Virus record (IMG/VR): IMGVR_UViG_3300047557_000956
Location: 1-34,141 of that record
Direction: 5' to 3' (one strand)
From: a virus
DNA: 34,141 nucleotides
Shown: positions 23,522 to 30,247 of the stretch, in pieces
How positions within the stretch are numbered: position 1 is the first letter of the stretch
Layout: every line of letters starts with the position of its first letter
Notes under the pieces: model-generated
The model's database searches: none
Told to the model about the DNA's origin: nothing
The model's input: only the letters and a program-made list of their open reading frames with translations
Program-made: the position numbers and the translations under genes

Positions 23522-25243
23522 ATGTCCTACAACGGCTCGGGTACATTCCTCATCAACACGGCAGGTCAGCCTGTCGTATCGGGTACGACAGTCTCGTCCA
23601 CGGCGTTCAACGCCCTGACGGCTGACCTTGCAACTGGCCTCTCGACCGCCATTACGAAGGACGGTCAGACAACGGTTACCGCCAACATCCCGATGTCCAC
23701 CTACAAGTTCACGGGTCTGGGGGCGGGGTCTGCCGCCACGGACTCTGCGAACCTGTCGCAGGTGCAGTCCACGGTCACCAAACTGCTTACGAGCGTCTCT
23801 GGGACGGACACCATCACGGCGGTAGGTGCGCCTGTGGTCGCCGCCTACGCCGCTGGGCAGATGTTCTACTTCGTCGCAGCGGGTGACAACACGGGCGCGG
23901 TGACGCTGAACATCGACTCGCTCGGCGCAAAGGCTGTGACCCGTGACGGGTCTGTAGCCCTTGCTGCGGGTGACATCAAGAGCGGCGAGGTGGTGGTGGT
24001 CGTTTATGACGGCACGCGCTTTCAAGTCGTCTCGCAGTTGAACAGCGCGGGTGATGCGCGGTTTGCCAATGTGTCTATCGCTTCGTCGCTCTATGTCGGC
24101 GGCGTGGCTACCATCGTCGGCAACGCTGGCTTTAGTGCCAATGTCTCCATCACCTCTGCGCTGTCCGTGGGCGGTGCGGCGACGATTACGGGCGCGACCA
24201 CGGTGGGCGGTGCGCTCACCCTCTCCGGCGGCACCGCCAACGGCGTGCTGTATCTGAACGGCTCGAAGGCGGCGACGAGCGGGAGTGCGCTGACCTTCAA
24301 CGGCACAAATCTCATCAACACGGCGGGGTATGTCAGCGCGGCAACGAATTTTCGGTTGAGTAACGCTTCGTTTTACCGAGTTGCAGACCAAAGCCCCGGC
24401 GGTTTTGTTGGTGGATACAACATCAAAAGCGACGGTTCGACGGGCGCGCAACATGACAGCACTGGCTCTGTCGCCGGTTTTGGTGTTTATCTTGACGCTC
24501 TGACTTGGTACGCCGGGGGTTCTGCTGCGGCAAACACGGTTGCTCCAGAGCGTATGCGCCTCACCAGCGCAGGCAACCTCGGCATCGGGACAAGTTCGCC
24601 TGCCCAAAGGCTAGAAGTTTTTGGCGCAAGCAATGGTGCGGCAAACACATACATTCGCGTCACGGCAAATATTGCGTCTGGATACGAAACAGGGTTGCAG
24701 TTCTTCGGCAACGGCGGGTCAATTGTCAACGCGCAAATTGCAGCAACGACTGAAGTTGGGAACGACTTCGGAAGGCTGACCTTTTCCACGGCAAACGCAG
24801 GCACGCTCACCGAGCGTATGCGCCTAGACAGCAGCGGCAACCTCGGCATCGGGACGACTTCGCCGGGGTCGCGCCTTGAGGTCAACGGCACCTCAAACCT
24901 CGGCGGCACGGCTGCGGCTGCGCGTGTGGGCCTCGGTGTGTTCAGCGCGGGCGTGGCGTCCATCTCGACGAGCGGCGCGAACGACCTGCATGTCGGCACG
25001 ACGAACGCCTCTGCGGCGTTCCGCGTCTACACGAACAACTCCGAGCGGTTGCAGGTCACGGGCGACGGCAATTATTCAATCGGCAACGCGCAGTTTGGCG
25101 GCGGCGTTCGTGTCGTCGGCATCATCAACGCGACGACCGTTCCAACAACCAACCCCACGGGCGGCGGCATCCTCTATGTCGAGGCAGGCGCGCTCAAGTA
25201 TCGCGGCAGCAGCGGCACCGTCACCACCATCGCCAACGCATAA
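23522..25243 (+). CDS. tail fibre/receptor-binding protein
   Basis: The 573-residue protein has a virion-attachment N-terminus (SYNGSGTFLINTAGQPVVSG, then TSTAFNAL-like residues), a Val/Ala/Gly beta region, and two copies of the fibre repeat ERMRL...GNLGIGT (about residues 343 and 431). Between them lies a receptor-type domain encoded by visibly A/T-richer DNA (24330-24800). No C-terminal S74 autoprotease/chaperone signature is present, although this GNLGIGTTSP repeat often precedes one. It would form trimeric fibres contacting the host surface. AGGAG lies about nine bases before ATG. Confidence 0.8.
   Translation: MSYNGSGTFLINTAGQPVVSGTTVSSTAFNALTADLATGLSTAITKDGQTTVTANIPMSTYKFTGLGAGSAATDSANLSQVQSTVTKLLTSVSGTDTITAVGAPVVAAYAAGQMFYFVAAGDNTGAVTLNIDSLGAKAVTRDGSVALAAGDIKSGEVVVVVYDGTRFQVVSQLNSAGDARFANVSIASSLYVGGVATIVGNAGFSANVSITSALSVGGAATITGATTVGGALTLSGGTANGVLYLNGSKAATSGSALTFNGTNLINTAGYVSAATNFRLSNASFYRVADQSPGGFVGGYNIKSDGSTGAQHDSTGSVAGFGVYLDALTWYAGGSAAANTVAPERMRLTSAGNLGIGTSSPAQRLEVFGASNGAANTYIRVTANIASGYETGLQFFGNGGSIVNAQIAATTEVGNDFGRLTFSTANAGTLTERMRLDSSGNLGIGTTSPGSRLEVNGTSNLGGTAAAARVGLGVFSAGVASISTSGANDLHVGTTNASAAFRVYTNNSERLQVTGDGNYSIGNAQFGGGVRVVGIINATTVPTTNPTGGGILYVEAGALKYRGSSGTVTTIANA
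24548..24591 (+). repeat. tail-fibre direct repeat, copy 1
   Basis: GAGCGTATGCGCC, a short variable stretch, then GGCAACCTCGGCATCGGGAC. Copy 2 lies exactly 264 bases (88 codons) downstream in the same frame, so recombination between them would keep the fibre reading frame. Confidence 0.75.
24812..24855 (+). repeat. tail-fibre direct repeat, copy 2
   Basis: The same two conserved blocks as the copy at 24548, with only the middle few bases changed. Both encode the ERMRL...GNLGIGT fibre unit. Confidence 0.75.
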
Positions 25244-25253
25244 GGAGCAACGC

Positions 25254-25571
25254 ATGGACATCAACTGGAACATCAGCCGCCTCGACTGCATCCCGAACCT
25301 CAACGGCACGGACTATGTGGCGACGGCGCATTGGCAATGCACGGGCGTCGAGGGCGAGCACAGCGCGAGCGTGTACGCGTCGTGCTCGTTCCCGGTCGTG
25401 GAGAACGGCGACCTCATCCCATACTCGGCTCTGACGCTTGAGCAGGTGCTGGGCTGGGTGTGGTCGAGCGGCGTGGACAGGGCCGCGACCGAAGAAACCG
25501 TAACGCGGGCCATCGAGCACCTCAAGAACCCGCCCATCGTCGCCCCGCCGCTGCCGTGGGTGGCCCCATGA
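25254..25571 (+). CDS. conserved phage protein (DUF7936-like), 105 aa
   Basis: The start at ATG 25254 has AAGGAG nine bases upstream; the longer open frame overlapping the fibre gene has none. The protein contains WNISRLDCIPNLNGTDYVAT, then HWQCTGVEGEHSASVYASC, a beta-rich pattern I recall from phage proteins encoded after the tail fibre. The C-terminus is helical (EETVTRAIEHL) and Pro-rich. The function is unknown; a fibre-associated or assembly role is inferred from position. It overlaps the next gene (ATGA). Confidence 0.6.
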   Translation: MDINWNISRLDCIPNLNGTDYVATAHWQCTGVEGEHSASVYASCSFPVVENGDLIPYSALTLEQVLGWVWSSGVDRAATEETVTRAIEHLKNPPIVAPPLPWVAP

Positions 25572-25717
25572 TTACGCTCACGCTCACGAAGGACGAGGTG
25601 CAGGCCATCCTGCAGGTGCTGGGCCAGTTGCCGACGAGCAGCGGCGTGTGGCCGCTGGCGGTCAAAATAAAGGAGCAGGCCGACAAACAGGTGAAGGAGG
25701 CATTTGGCGATGCGTGA
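25568..25717 (+). CDS. small helical protein, 49 aa
   Basis: The gene starts at ATG 25568 within the preceding stop overlap. The 49-residue product (ITLTLTKDEVQAILQVLGQL, a short turn, then KIKEQADKQVKEAFGDA) is two short helices and lacks a membrane segment. It resembles small phage proteins often seen before lysis genes. It ends eight bases inside the next gene. The function is unknown. Confidence 0.55.
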   Translation: MITLTLTKDEVQAILQVLGQLPTSSGVWPLAVKIKEQADKQVKEAFGDA

Positions 25718-26006
25718 CGATATGGACTCGGTAACCACCACGCCCCGCGAATGGAGTTTGCGGCTGCGAACCGTCGAGGCAAACCTTAAATCGCATGAGG
25801 AAGTCTGCGCCGACCGTTACAGGCGTTTAGGCGAGGATTTGGCGCAGTTCCGTTTGGAAATCAGCGCATCCCGTGGCGAGATGAAGGACATCATCCGCGA
25901 TGTCAGGGCCGACACGAGAACCACGAATCAATGGCTCATCCGTCTTGGTGTGGCGTTGTTGGCGGGGATGGGCGGCATCTTGTTCAAACTGGCGTTAGGC
26001 CAATGA
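25710..26006 (+). CDS. XhlA-like membrane-anchored coiled-coil protein (lysis-associated)
   Basis: ATG 25710 is chosen because AGGAGG lies nine bases upstream; a TTG six bases earlier is too close. The protein has an Arg/Glu-rich coiled coil (residues 17-70) and a single C-terminal membrane helix (75-95, WLIRLGVALLAGMGGILFKL). That layout matches XhlA/hemolysin-type lysis accessory proteins and some holin partners. It opens a lysis cassette in which the next four genes overlap it or each other. Confidence 0.6.
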   Translation: MRDDMDSVTTTPREWSLRLRTVEANLKSHEEVCADRYRRLGEDLAQFRLEISASRGEMKDIIRDVRADTRTTNQWLIRLGVALLAGMGGILFKLALGQ

Positions 26007-26425
26007 GCAGCCGCAAACTGACCGACCTGCACCCGCAGATGCAGCCGCTTGTCACGCGGTTGTTGGCGAACGCCAGAGCCGCAGGCATCGACCTACTGGT
26101 GACCTGCACCTATCGCTCCAACGAGGAACAGACGGCTTTGTACGCCATTGGGCGCACGAAGCCGGGGCGCATCGTGACGCGCGCGAAGGCTGGTCAGTCG
26201 AAGCACAATCACACGCTGAACGGCAAACCTGCCGCGTTGGCGGTGGATGTCGTGCCGCTGCGCGACGGCAAGCCGATATGGTCTGCATCCGACCCCGTGT
26301 GGAAACAAGTGGGTGAAATCGGTGAGAAGGTCGGGTTAGAGTGGGCAGGTCGATGGACGACCTTTCGTGAGTATCCGCATTTTCAACATCCGCAGGCAAA
26401 GACCCTGCAAAGGAGCAAGACATGA
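26003..26425 (+). CDS. endolysin, M15-type D,L-peptidase
   Basis: The 140-residue product has the zinc-peptidase M15 (VanY/L-alanyl-D-glutamate peptidase) signature: His68 in SKHN, Asp82 in AVDVV and His126 in YPHFQ as likely zinc ligands, with Glu113 in GLEW as the general base. An N-terminal YRSNEEQTALYAIGRT is typical. It cuts peptide cross-links of the cell wall. No signal peptide is present, so release needs the holin. It starts in an ATGA overlap with the XhlA-like gene. Confidence 0.88.
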   Translation: MSSRKLTDLHPQMQPLVTRLLANARAAGIDLLVTCTYRSNEEQTALYAIGRTKPGRIVTRAKAGQSKHNHTLNGKPAALAVDVVPLRDGKPIWSASDPVWKQVGEIGEKVGLEWAGRWTTFREYPHFQHPQAKTLQRSKT

Positions 26426-26595
26426 GCGGTGAACAAATTGCTGGTGTAGTGCGCGCGGTCGTGGCTGCGCTCGGTGGTTATCTCGTCGCGCGCGGCGTGA
26501 CGGACATGGAGACTGTGGCGGCTGTGGCGGGTGCGGTGGCTACCCTTGCTGCGGCGGTCTGGTCGGTGCTGTCGAAGCGCAACGAAGCCAAGTGA
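26422..26595 (+). CDS. holin, small two-helix (Pam3-gp28-like)
   Basis: A 57-residue gene starts at ATG 26422 (AAGGAG is nine bases upstream), overlapping the endolysin TGA. It encodes MSGEQIAGVVRAVVAAL, a first hydrophobic helix to about residue 24, a short polar turn with TDMETV, a second Ala/Val helix to about residue 50 and a basic tail (SKRNEAK). This pattern fits a small class II-like holin I associate with Pam3-gp28. It forms holes in the inner membrane to release the endolysin. It is short enough to be easily overlooked. Confidence 0.75.
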   Translation: MSGEQIAGVVRAVVAALGGYLVARGVTDMETVAAVAGAVATLAAAVWSVLSKRNEAK

Positions 26596-26954
26596 CACGC
26601 CTCGCCACCATCGTCGTGGTGGTGGCAAGCGTCTTTGGTGCGCTCTTTGGAGCGTACCGTTTGGGCGAGAGGACTGCGGAGGCGCAATACGAGCGCGCGG
26701 CCGCGGTCGAGCGCAAGCGGCACGATGCGGCGGTAGCAGCGCGTGACAAACTCATCGCGCAGTTCTCGCGTGACTTGGCGACAGCGCAGGCGCGTATCGT
26801 GACGCGACGGGAGCGGTTCACCCATGTCATCAAGGCTGACCCCGAGTCTGTCGATTGGGCTGCTGTGCGCCTTCCTGACGGCGTGCGCCACGCCCTCGGT
26901 GCGGATACCGCAGGCGTTGACGGAGCCGTGTCTACCGCCCCAAACGCCCCTTGA
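26592..26954 (+). CDS. Rz: inner-membrane spanin subunit (Rz-like)
   Basis: The GTG at 26592 overlaps the holin TGA. The 120-residue product has an N-terminal membrane helix (ATIVVVVASVFGALFGAY), then an Arg/Ala/Glu coiled coil of about 60 residues and the family's C-terminal motif DWAAVRLPDGVRHAL. It spans the periplasm with the outer-membrane lipoprotein encoded in another frame at 26824. The pair would fuse inner and outer membranes at lysis and marks a Gram-negative host. Confidence 0.8.
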   Translation: MTRLATIVVVVASVFGALFGAYRLGERTAEAQYERAAAVERKRHDAAVAARDKLIAQFSRDLATAQARIVTRRERFTHVIKADPESVDWAAVRLPDGVRHALGADTAGVDGAVSTAPNAP

Positions 26955-27252
26955 GACGAACGCAGACCTTGCTAGGGCGTACCTTGCGGCGAGGGGCTGC
27001 GTTGAGACGCTGAACCTTCAACTGCGGGCGATACGCGAGTTGGATGGCGGGGGTGGACTCGAACCACCGTTAACGGAGTCAAAGTCCGTTGTCCTGCCGC
27101 TAGACGACCCGCCAGTTTCACCAAGTATCGGGCCATCCCCGGTGGCAAGCCCAATTGGGCGGGGGGACGCGGCTCCATTCGTAGTGCCTGCGTGCCTTCA
27201 GGTTGCGGAACCAGTCGATGACCCATCTGACCATAGTGCCTCCACGCTGTAG
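26824..27252 (+). CDS. Rz1: outer-membrane spanin lipoprotein (Rz1-like), extended C-terminus
   Basis: The gene lies in the +1 frame, beginning inside Rz and running past its end. It has a lipoprotein signal: basic start, hydrophobic LSIGLLCAF, lipobox LTAC with the lipid-bearing Cys21. Pro-rich segments (PQALTEPCLPPQTPLE) are typical of Rz1. The first ~73 residues look normal. After about residue 73 the frame runs through the antisense strand of a tRNA-Gln (27041-27114), giving a non-homologous tail to residue 142. The C-terminal part is thus probably an accident of an insertion, or the gene is functionally truncated. Confidence 0.65.
   Translation: MSSRLTPSLSIGLLCAFLTACATPSVRIPQALTEPCLPPQTPLETNADLARAYLAARGCVETLNLQLRAIRELDGGGGLEPPLTESKSVVLPLDDPPVSPSIGPSPVASPIGRGDAAPFVVPACLQVAEPVDDPSDHSASTL
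27041..27114 (-). tRNA. tRNA-Gln, anticodon UUG, CCA encoded
   Basis: On the minus strand the sequence begins TGGCGGG and its partner CCCGCCA gives a perfect seven-base acceptor stem. The D arm reads GTCTAGCGGCAGGAC. The anticodon stem ACGGA/TCCGT encloses CTTTGAC with TTG as anticodon. A four-base variable region and a T arm GGTGG-TTCGAGT-CCACC follow, then discriminator T and an encoded CCA. All arms are intact, so it is likely functional; the discriminator T instead of the G common in glutamine tRNAs is odd. It lies 83 bases downstream of the leftward operon and antisense to the Rz1 tail. Confidence 0.9.
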
Positions 27253-27779
27253 GACTGTGACGGGGACTTCCAATCTCGCGGCGGTTCGCCCGAGATGTGG
27301 CTCGGGTCAACCCAATGCAGTTTGTTGTTGGGGTAGGCGATAAGCGGCCCCGACTCCAGCCGGATGATGTGGTGGTCTTTGCTCTGGTCGCTGACCTCCG
27401 ACCACCCCCCGTTGTGCCAAAACACGCTGAACAGGTAGACCCCCGGCCTCCACACCCCGTCCCGGCCCCGCGCGCGGACGCGGTGACCCCGCAGGAACTC
27501 CATTTCGCGTACCTCGGCATGGCGGCTGAAGGAATCCCACCAGCAGACGAGTTCCAAAGCCATTGGAGGGCATGGTTTGCCGACAAGGGCATGGATAGGC
27601 ACTCTGGCCCATTGCGCCCCACAGGCCGTCATAACGCTGAATAGAGGCACTCGGGCGGGTTCAGCACGGAACCCGAAGATGGTGCAGGGGGTAAACTCCC
27701 CTCTGCCCGTCTGGTGGTCATACAGGAATTCGTTGCGGATGAGGGCCGGGGTGTAGGGCGTATCTGCCATGAAGGTCAC
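27198..27779 (-). CDS. conserved phage protein of unknown function, 193 aa
   Basis: GTG 27779 overlaps the preceding TGA and has GGAGGGG at good spacing; ATG 27770 is the alternative. The N-terminus has LIRNEFLYDHQTGRGEFTPC, then IFGFRAEPARVPLFSVM, a pattern I recall from phage proteins in early operons. Aromatic strands with VYLFSVFWHNGGWSE follow, and the C-terminal part is helical with SVEALWSDGS. It has no membrane segment. It is the last protein gene of the leftward operon, before the tRNA. Confidence 0.6.
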   Translation of the reverse strand: MTFMADTPYTPALIRNEFLYDHQTGRGEFTPCTIFGFRAEPARVPLFSVMTACGAQWARVPIHALVGKPCPPMALELVCWWDSFSRHAEVREMEFLRGHRVRARGRDGVWRPGVYLFSVFWHNGGWSEVSDQSKDHHIIRLESGPLIAYPNNKLHWVDPSHISGEPPRDWKSPSQSYSVEALWSDGSSTGSAT

Positions 27780-28060
27780 AGCAGCCCCTCCTTCGTGAGT
27801 TGGGCGATTGTCCTCGCCATGCCCTCAAGGTGAGCAAGCCGCACATGGTCACGGTCGAGGTCGGTGTGCGCTCGGCGGTCGATGGCATCGTGACAGGCCG
27901 AGCAAGCCCACGCCCCAAGCAGGTCGGGCGACTTCAGCCCCATGCCCGACACCCCCGCAATCCGCACATGGGCCAGCACCACCGTCTCGCTGTTGTGGTT
28001 GCAGATGCCCTCTAGCCGCACCATGCAGCCCCGGCCTCTCGCGGCCTTACGCAGGTTCAT
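27776..28060 (-). CDS. DUF1364/YbcO-like nuclease
   Basis: The 94-residue protein resembles DUF1364 (YbcO of a cryptic E. coli prophage), a small HNH-like zinc nuclease. Visible are NLRKAARGRGCMVRL, a Cys-x-Asn-His motif, TVVLAHVRIAG, ACSACHDAID with a Cys-x-x-Cys-His, and RLAHLEGMART. The His/Cys pairs are spaced for metal binding and cleavage. Substrate is likely branched or structured DNA in recombination. It overlaps NinB by 14 bases upstream and couples to the next gene (TGA/GTG). Confidence 0.75.
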   Translation of the reverse strand: MNLRKAARGRGCMVRLEGICNHNSETVVLAHVRIAGVSGMGLKSPDLLGAWACSACHDAIDRRAHTDLDRDHVRLAHLEGMARTIAQLTKEGLL

Positions 28061-28457
28061 ACGACGGCTCCGGTATCACGATGCCCATCTCCAAGCACTT
28101 CGTTTCCAAGAACAACAGGTAATCGCTGAACTCTTGCTTGTTGAGCGTCGAGGAACGGCGCAGCGGTCGCAGCCGCTTCCTGCCGAAGCCCTCCAGCGTC
28201 TCCCATCCGAAACACTCGCCCAAGAAGTAGTCGTGCAGGTCATCGCGTGTCCACCCGCGCAGAGCCTCACCACCGCCCTCAAGGATGGACGGGTACACCA
28301 CGCCCCACAGAAACTTGTTCTGTTGGTTGGTACGGGGCTTCTTCCATTCCGTGACCTCGACCGCCCATGTCTTAAGCGGGTCGAGGCCAGACACCATCCG
28401 CGCGACGACAGATGCCATCGCGTCGGGTCTAGTGCCTCTCGGAAAGATGCGCTTCAT
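28047..28457 (-). CDS. ninB: NinB-like recombination protein
   Basis: ATG 28457 is chosen because it overlaps the glycosyltransferase stop (ATGA); the frame extends further upstream within that gene. The 136-residue product has the NinB pattern: EVTEWKKPRTNQQNKFLWGV, then WTRDDLHDYFLGECFGWETL and a C-terminal helix with EFSDYLLFLETKCLEMGI. NinB/Orf proteins bind single-stranded DNA and help recombinases in lambda-type phages. It sits with ERF and an SSB-like gene, a coherent recombination module. The length agrees with NinB. Confidence 0.8.
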   Translation of the reverse strand: MKRIFPRGTRPDAMASVVARMVSGLDPLKTWAVEVTEWKKPRTNQQNKFLWGVVYPSILEGGGEALRGWTRDDLHDYFLGECFGWETLEGFGRKRLRPLRRSSTLNKQEFSDYLLFLETKCLEMGIVIPEPSYEPA

Positions 28458-29137
28458 CGCTCGGATGCCCTCACGCGCGCGGCCCATTGTTTCCATTCGT
28501 GGGCGTATTCGACATTCTGCCATTCGTCAAACCACGGCCCGCCCTCGGTGAAGTGTACGCAGGTCGGGTCGGGAACCTGCGCGCGGGTGTGCCAGCCCTC
28601 GAGGTAGTTGAAGGTCGTCGGCAGTTCCCCGATGTGCTTGTCCTTCGTCCACGCAAAGCGATGCAGATACATCCCTGATTCAGTATTCACAATCGCCGGG
28701 GACAGGTTGAAGGTGTCGGGATGTTCGCAGTTGAACCACATGAACGATGACCAGTTCTTGCGCGGATATTGACGCTGCGCTTGACCGTCCATCTTCGTCA
28801 GCGCAAGCGGTTTGTAGTCGTGCTGCACTACCCACACGGCGACATCAGGGTTCGTGTATTCCAGAAGCGGCCTCAAGTTTTTGCGAACGACAAAGTCGCA
28901 GTCCATGAACAACGCCCGACCCCTGTGGTTGCAGAGCGCAGGGACGAGGAAGCGCGAGAACGTGAACTCCGTCGATGAGAACGGGTCTGGGGCGCGCCAA
29001 TACAACCCCATCTCGCGCAGGTCGTCCAACCTTAGCGGGAACACCTCGGCATCCGTGTGCGCCAGAATGGACGCACGGCAGACCTCGTAGGCGATGTCCT
29101 CGCGGCTGTCGTAGCCGACAAATATCTTGAGTTTCAA
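28454..29137 (-). CDS. GT-A glycosyltransferase-like protein (GT8-type)
   Basis: The 227-residue product starts KLKIFVGYDSREDIAYEVC, like phage glycosyltransferases, and has a Asp79-Cys-Asp81 (DxD) motif in ALFMDCDFVV, the metal/nucleotide-sugar site of GT-A enzymes. A late aromatic region with PTTFNYLEGWH and a His-Phe-Thr-Glu-Gly fits the acceptor side. It transfers sugar from a nucleotide sugar; the acceptor (DNA base, protein or surface glycan) is unknown. It lies inside the recombination operon, overlapping SSB-like and NinB genes by four bases each, an unusual place for a sugar transferase. Confidence 0.78.
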   Translation of the reverse strand: MKLKIFVGYDSREDIAYEVCRASILAHTDAEVFPLRLDDLREMGLYWRAPDPFSSTEFTFSRFLVPALCNHRGRALFMDCDFVVRKNLRPLLEYTNPDVAVWVVQHDYKPLALTKMDGQAQRQYPRKNWSSFMWFNCEHPDTFNLSPAIVNTESGMYLHRFAWTKDKHIGELPTTFNYLEGWHTRAQVPDPTCVHFTEGGPWFDEWQNVEYAHEWKQWAARVRASER

Positions 29138-29388
29138 AACGGCAAATCCTCATCGTCGTTGAAGGGCTTGTCGTCCATCACCGGGGCGCGCTTCGGCGGT
29201 GCGGCCTGCTTCGGCTCGAACTTCAGCGACATGAACGCATCGCCCGTCTTTTGGCTGCGCTTAATCCACGCGCTAATGTTGAGGTCGATGTTGTCGATGA
29301 CGGCAGACCCGCGATAGTCGGGCCGCTTGTCGTTGCCTTTTTTGTCGTTCTTGAAAAGAACACCACGATTGTTGTTGTCGTACTGCAT
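29134..29388 (-). CDS. short SSB-like protein with SSB-type C-terminal tip
   Basis: The 84-residue product begins QYDNNNRGVLFKNDKKGNDK, has a short beta domain with DNIDLNISAWIKRSQKTGDAF and MSLKFEP, a basic/Pro linker, and ends DDEDLPF, the acidic hydrophobic tip used by bacterial SSB to recruit partner enzymes. It is much shorter than a normal OB-fold SSB (about 150-180). The gene overlaps the ERF stop (TAATG) with GGAGA upstream. It probably binds ssDNA and recruits recombination proteins; the binding domain is divergent from OB-fold SSB by eye. Confidence 0.7.
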   Translation of the reverse strand: MQYDNNNRGVLFKNDKKGNDKRPDYRGSAVIDNIDLNISAWIKRSQKTGDAFMSLKFEPKQAAPPKRAPVMDDKPFNDDEDLPF

Positions 29389-30026
29389 TACCTTGTCTCC
29401 TTTGCCATCTTCACATAAGCCTTGAGCGCACTACGCTCCTTTGCCGTCAGCGCATCCGACACCGCGACATACAGGTCATAGTTCGACTTGATGCGGTCAT
29501 GAATGGCGTACACCGCTGCGGCAATGTCCTTTTCCTCGGCGTCAAGGTCGAACGCTGCGCGGAACTCCGCAACGAGCGGGTCACGCTCGGTCGCGCCGAC
29601 AGTTGTGCCGAGTTCGCCCCTCGGGTTGGTCGTGAACCCCCGCGCTTGCGCCGCCTCGGCATCGTCATCAATCTGCGCCAAGCCGACGATGGCGGCGAGA
29701 GCGTAGCGACGGGCGTATGTGATGCCCGACCCCTGCCCCTGCGGGCTGCTGTCTTTCGTCAGGACGGGCATCGACCCGCGCACCCATTGCCCGCTGCTGT
29801 GAGCGAGGGTGGTGACAAGCATCAGCCCCGCCTCGGTCGGCTCGGTGGTCTGGATGACTGCAAGACCGTTCGCCGCCAACTGCTTTCTGCAGGCGTCCCA
29901 GCAGGACGCAAGGTCGGCGTACTTGGACTTGAAGAACGGGTTGCTGCTGTCCTTCAGCGCCCCGGTGATGTCGGCCTGCGCTTTTGAGAGCGCGGCGGCG
30001 AGTTCTGCGATGTTGTCACTTTGCAT
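29388..30026 (-). CDS. erf: ERF-family single-strand annealing recombinase
   Basis: ATG 30026 is chosen because GAGGAGCAAC lies just upstream and the ERF domain begins there; the longer frame to 30218 covers two small genes. The 212-residue product has the ERF signature: SNPFFKSKYADLASCWDA near residue 30, NGLAVIQ, SPQGQGSGITYARRYALAAI near residue 105, then a DDDAEAA acidic stretch. ERF anneals complementary strands during recombination or genome circularisation, as in phage P22. It neighbours SSB-like and NinB genes, forming a module. The C-terminal part is helical and divergent. Confidence 0.9.
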   Translation of the reverse strand: MQSDNIAELAAALSKAQADITGALKDSSNPFFKSKYADLASCWDACRKQLAANGLAVIQTTEPTEAGLMLVTTLAHSSGQWVRGSMPVLTKDSSPQGQGSGITYARRYALAAIVGLAQIDDDAEAAQARGFTTNPRGELGTTVGATERDPLVAEFRAAFDLDAEEKDIAAAVYAIHDRIKSNYDLYVAVSDALTAKERSALKAYVKMAKETR

Positions 30027-30129
30027 TTTGTTGCTCCTCAAGTTCGCGCTGTTGTTGTTCCAAATCCATCTGATGCCACCACCCGTCATCATCGGCCCAC
30101 GGTGCATCTGACTGGTCAAAGTCATCCAC
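30016..30129 (-). CDS. small acidic protein, 37 aa
   Basis: A GTG at 30129 with AGGAGG six bases upstream opens a 37-codon frame: DDFDQSDAPWADDDGWWHQM then a Gln/Glu-rich helix ending EEQQNAK. It overlaps the ERF start by 11 bases, with the ERF Shine-Dalgarno inside its end. It is very acidic with two adjacent Trp residues. No family is recognised and the short length limits confidence. Confidence 0.45.
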   Translation of the reverse strand: MDDFDQSDAPWADDDGWWHQMDLEQQQRELEEQQNAK

Positions 30130-30247
30130 GGGCCACCTCCTCGGCTACGGTGCAAGAGCCGTCGCAGGGCGCGATGATGGCGGCGAGGACAAACATCAAC
30201 ACAATCAGCGACAGCCATATCGCTGCGCGCTTCATTGGGTCACTCAT
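30122..30247 (-). CDS. small membrane protein, 41 aa
   Basis: ATG 30247, overlapping the preceding stop by eight bases, starts SDPMKRAAIWLSLIVLMFVL AAIIAPCDG, i.e. one hydrophobic helix (residues about 8-26) after a basic start, with a Cys-Asp-Gly-Ser-Cys following. The end carries the AGGAGG used by the next gene. It could be a superinfection or inner-membrane modulator, but nothing specific is visible. Confidence 0.45.
   Translation of the reverse strand: MSDPMKRAAIWLSLIVLMFVLAAIIAPCDGSCTVAEEVARG

Noticed and set aside
23387-24607. Minus-strand open frame of 406 codons over the tail fibre
   Set aside because: Composition is Arg/Gly/His-biased shadow of the fibre gene; no start signal or domain.
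27041-27114. attP site at the tRNA-Gln gene
   Set aside because: A complete tRNA is present and no integrase gene or repeated tRNA fragment is seen; attachment function cannot be supported from this window.
27149-27160. GCCCAATTGGGC palindrome as terminator of the leftward operon
   Set aside because: It lacks a loop of normal size and a U-run on either strand; a restriction-site-like palindrome by chance is as likely.
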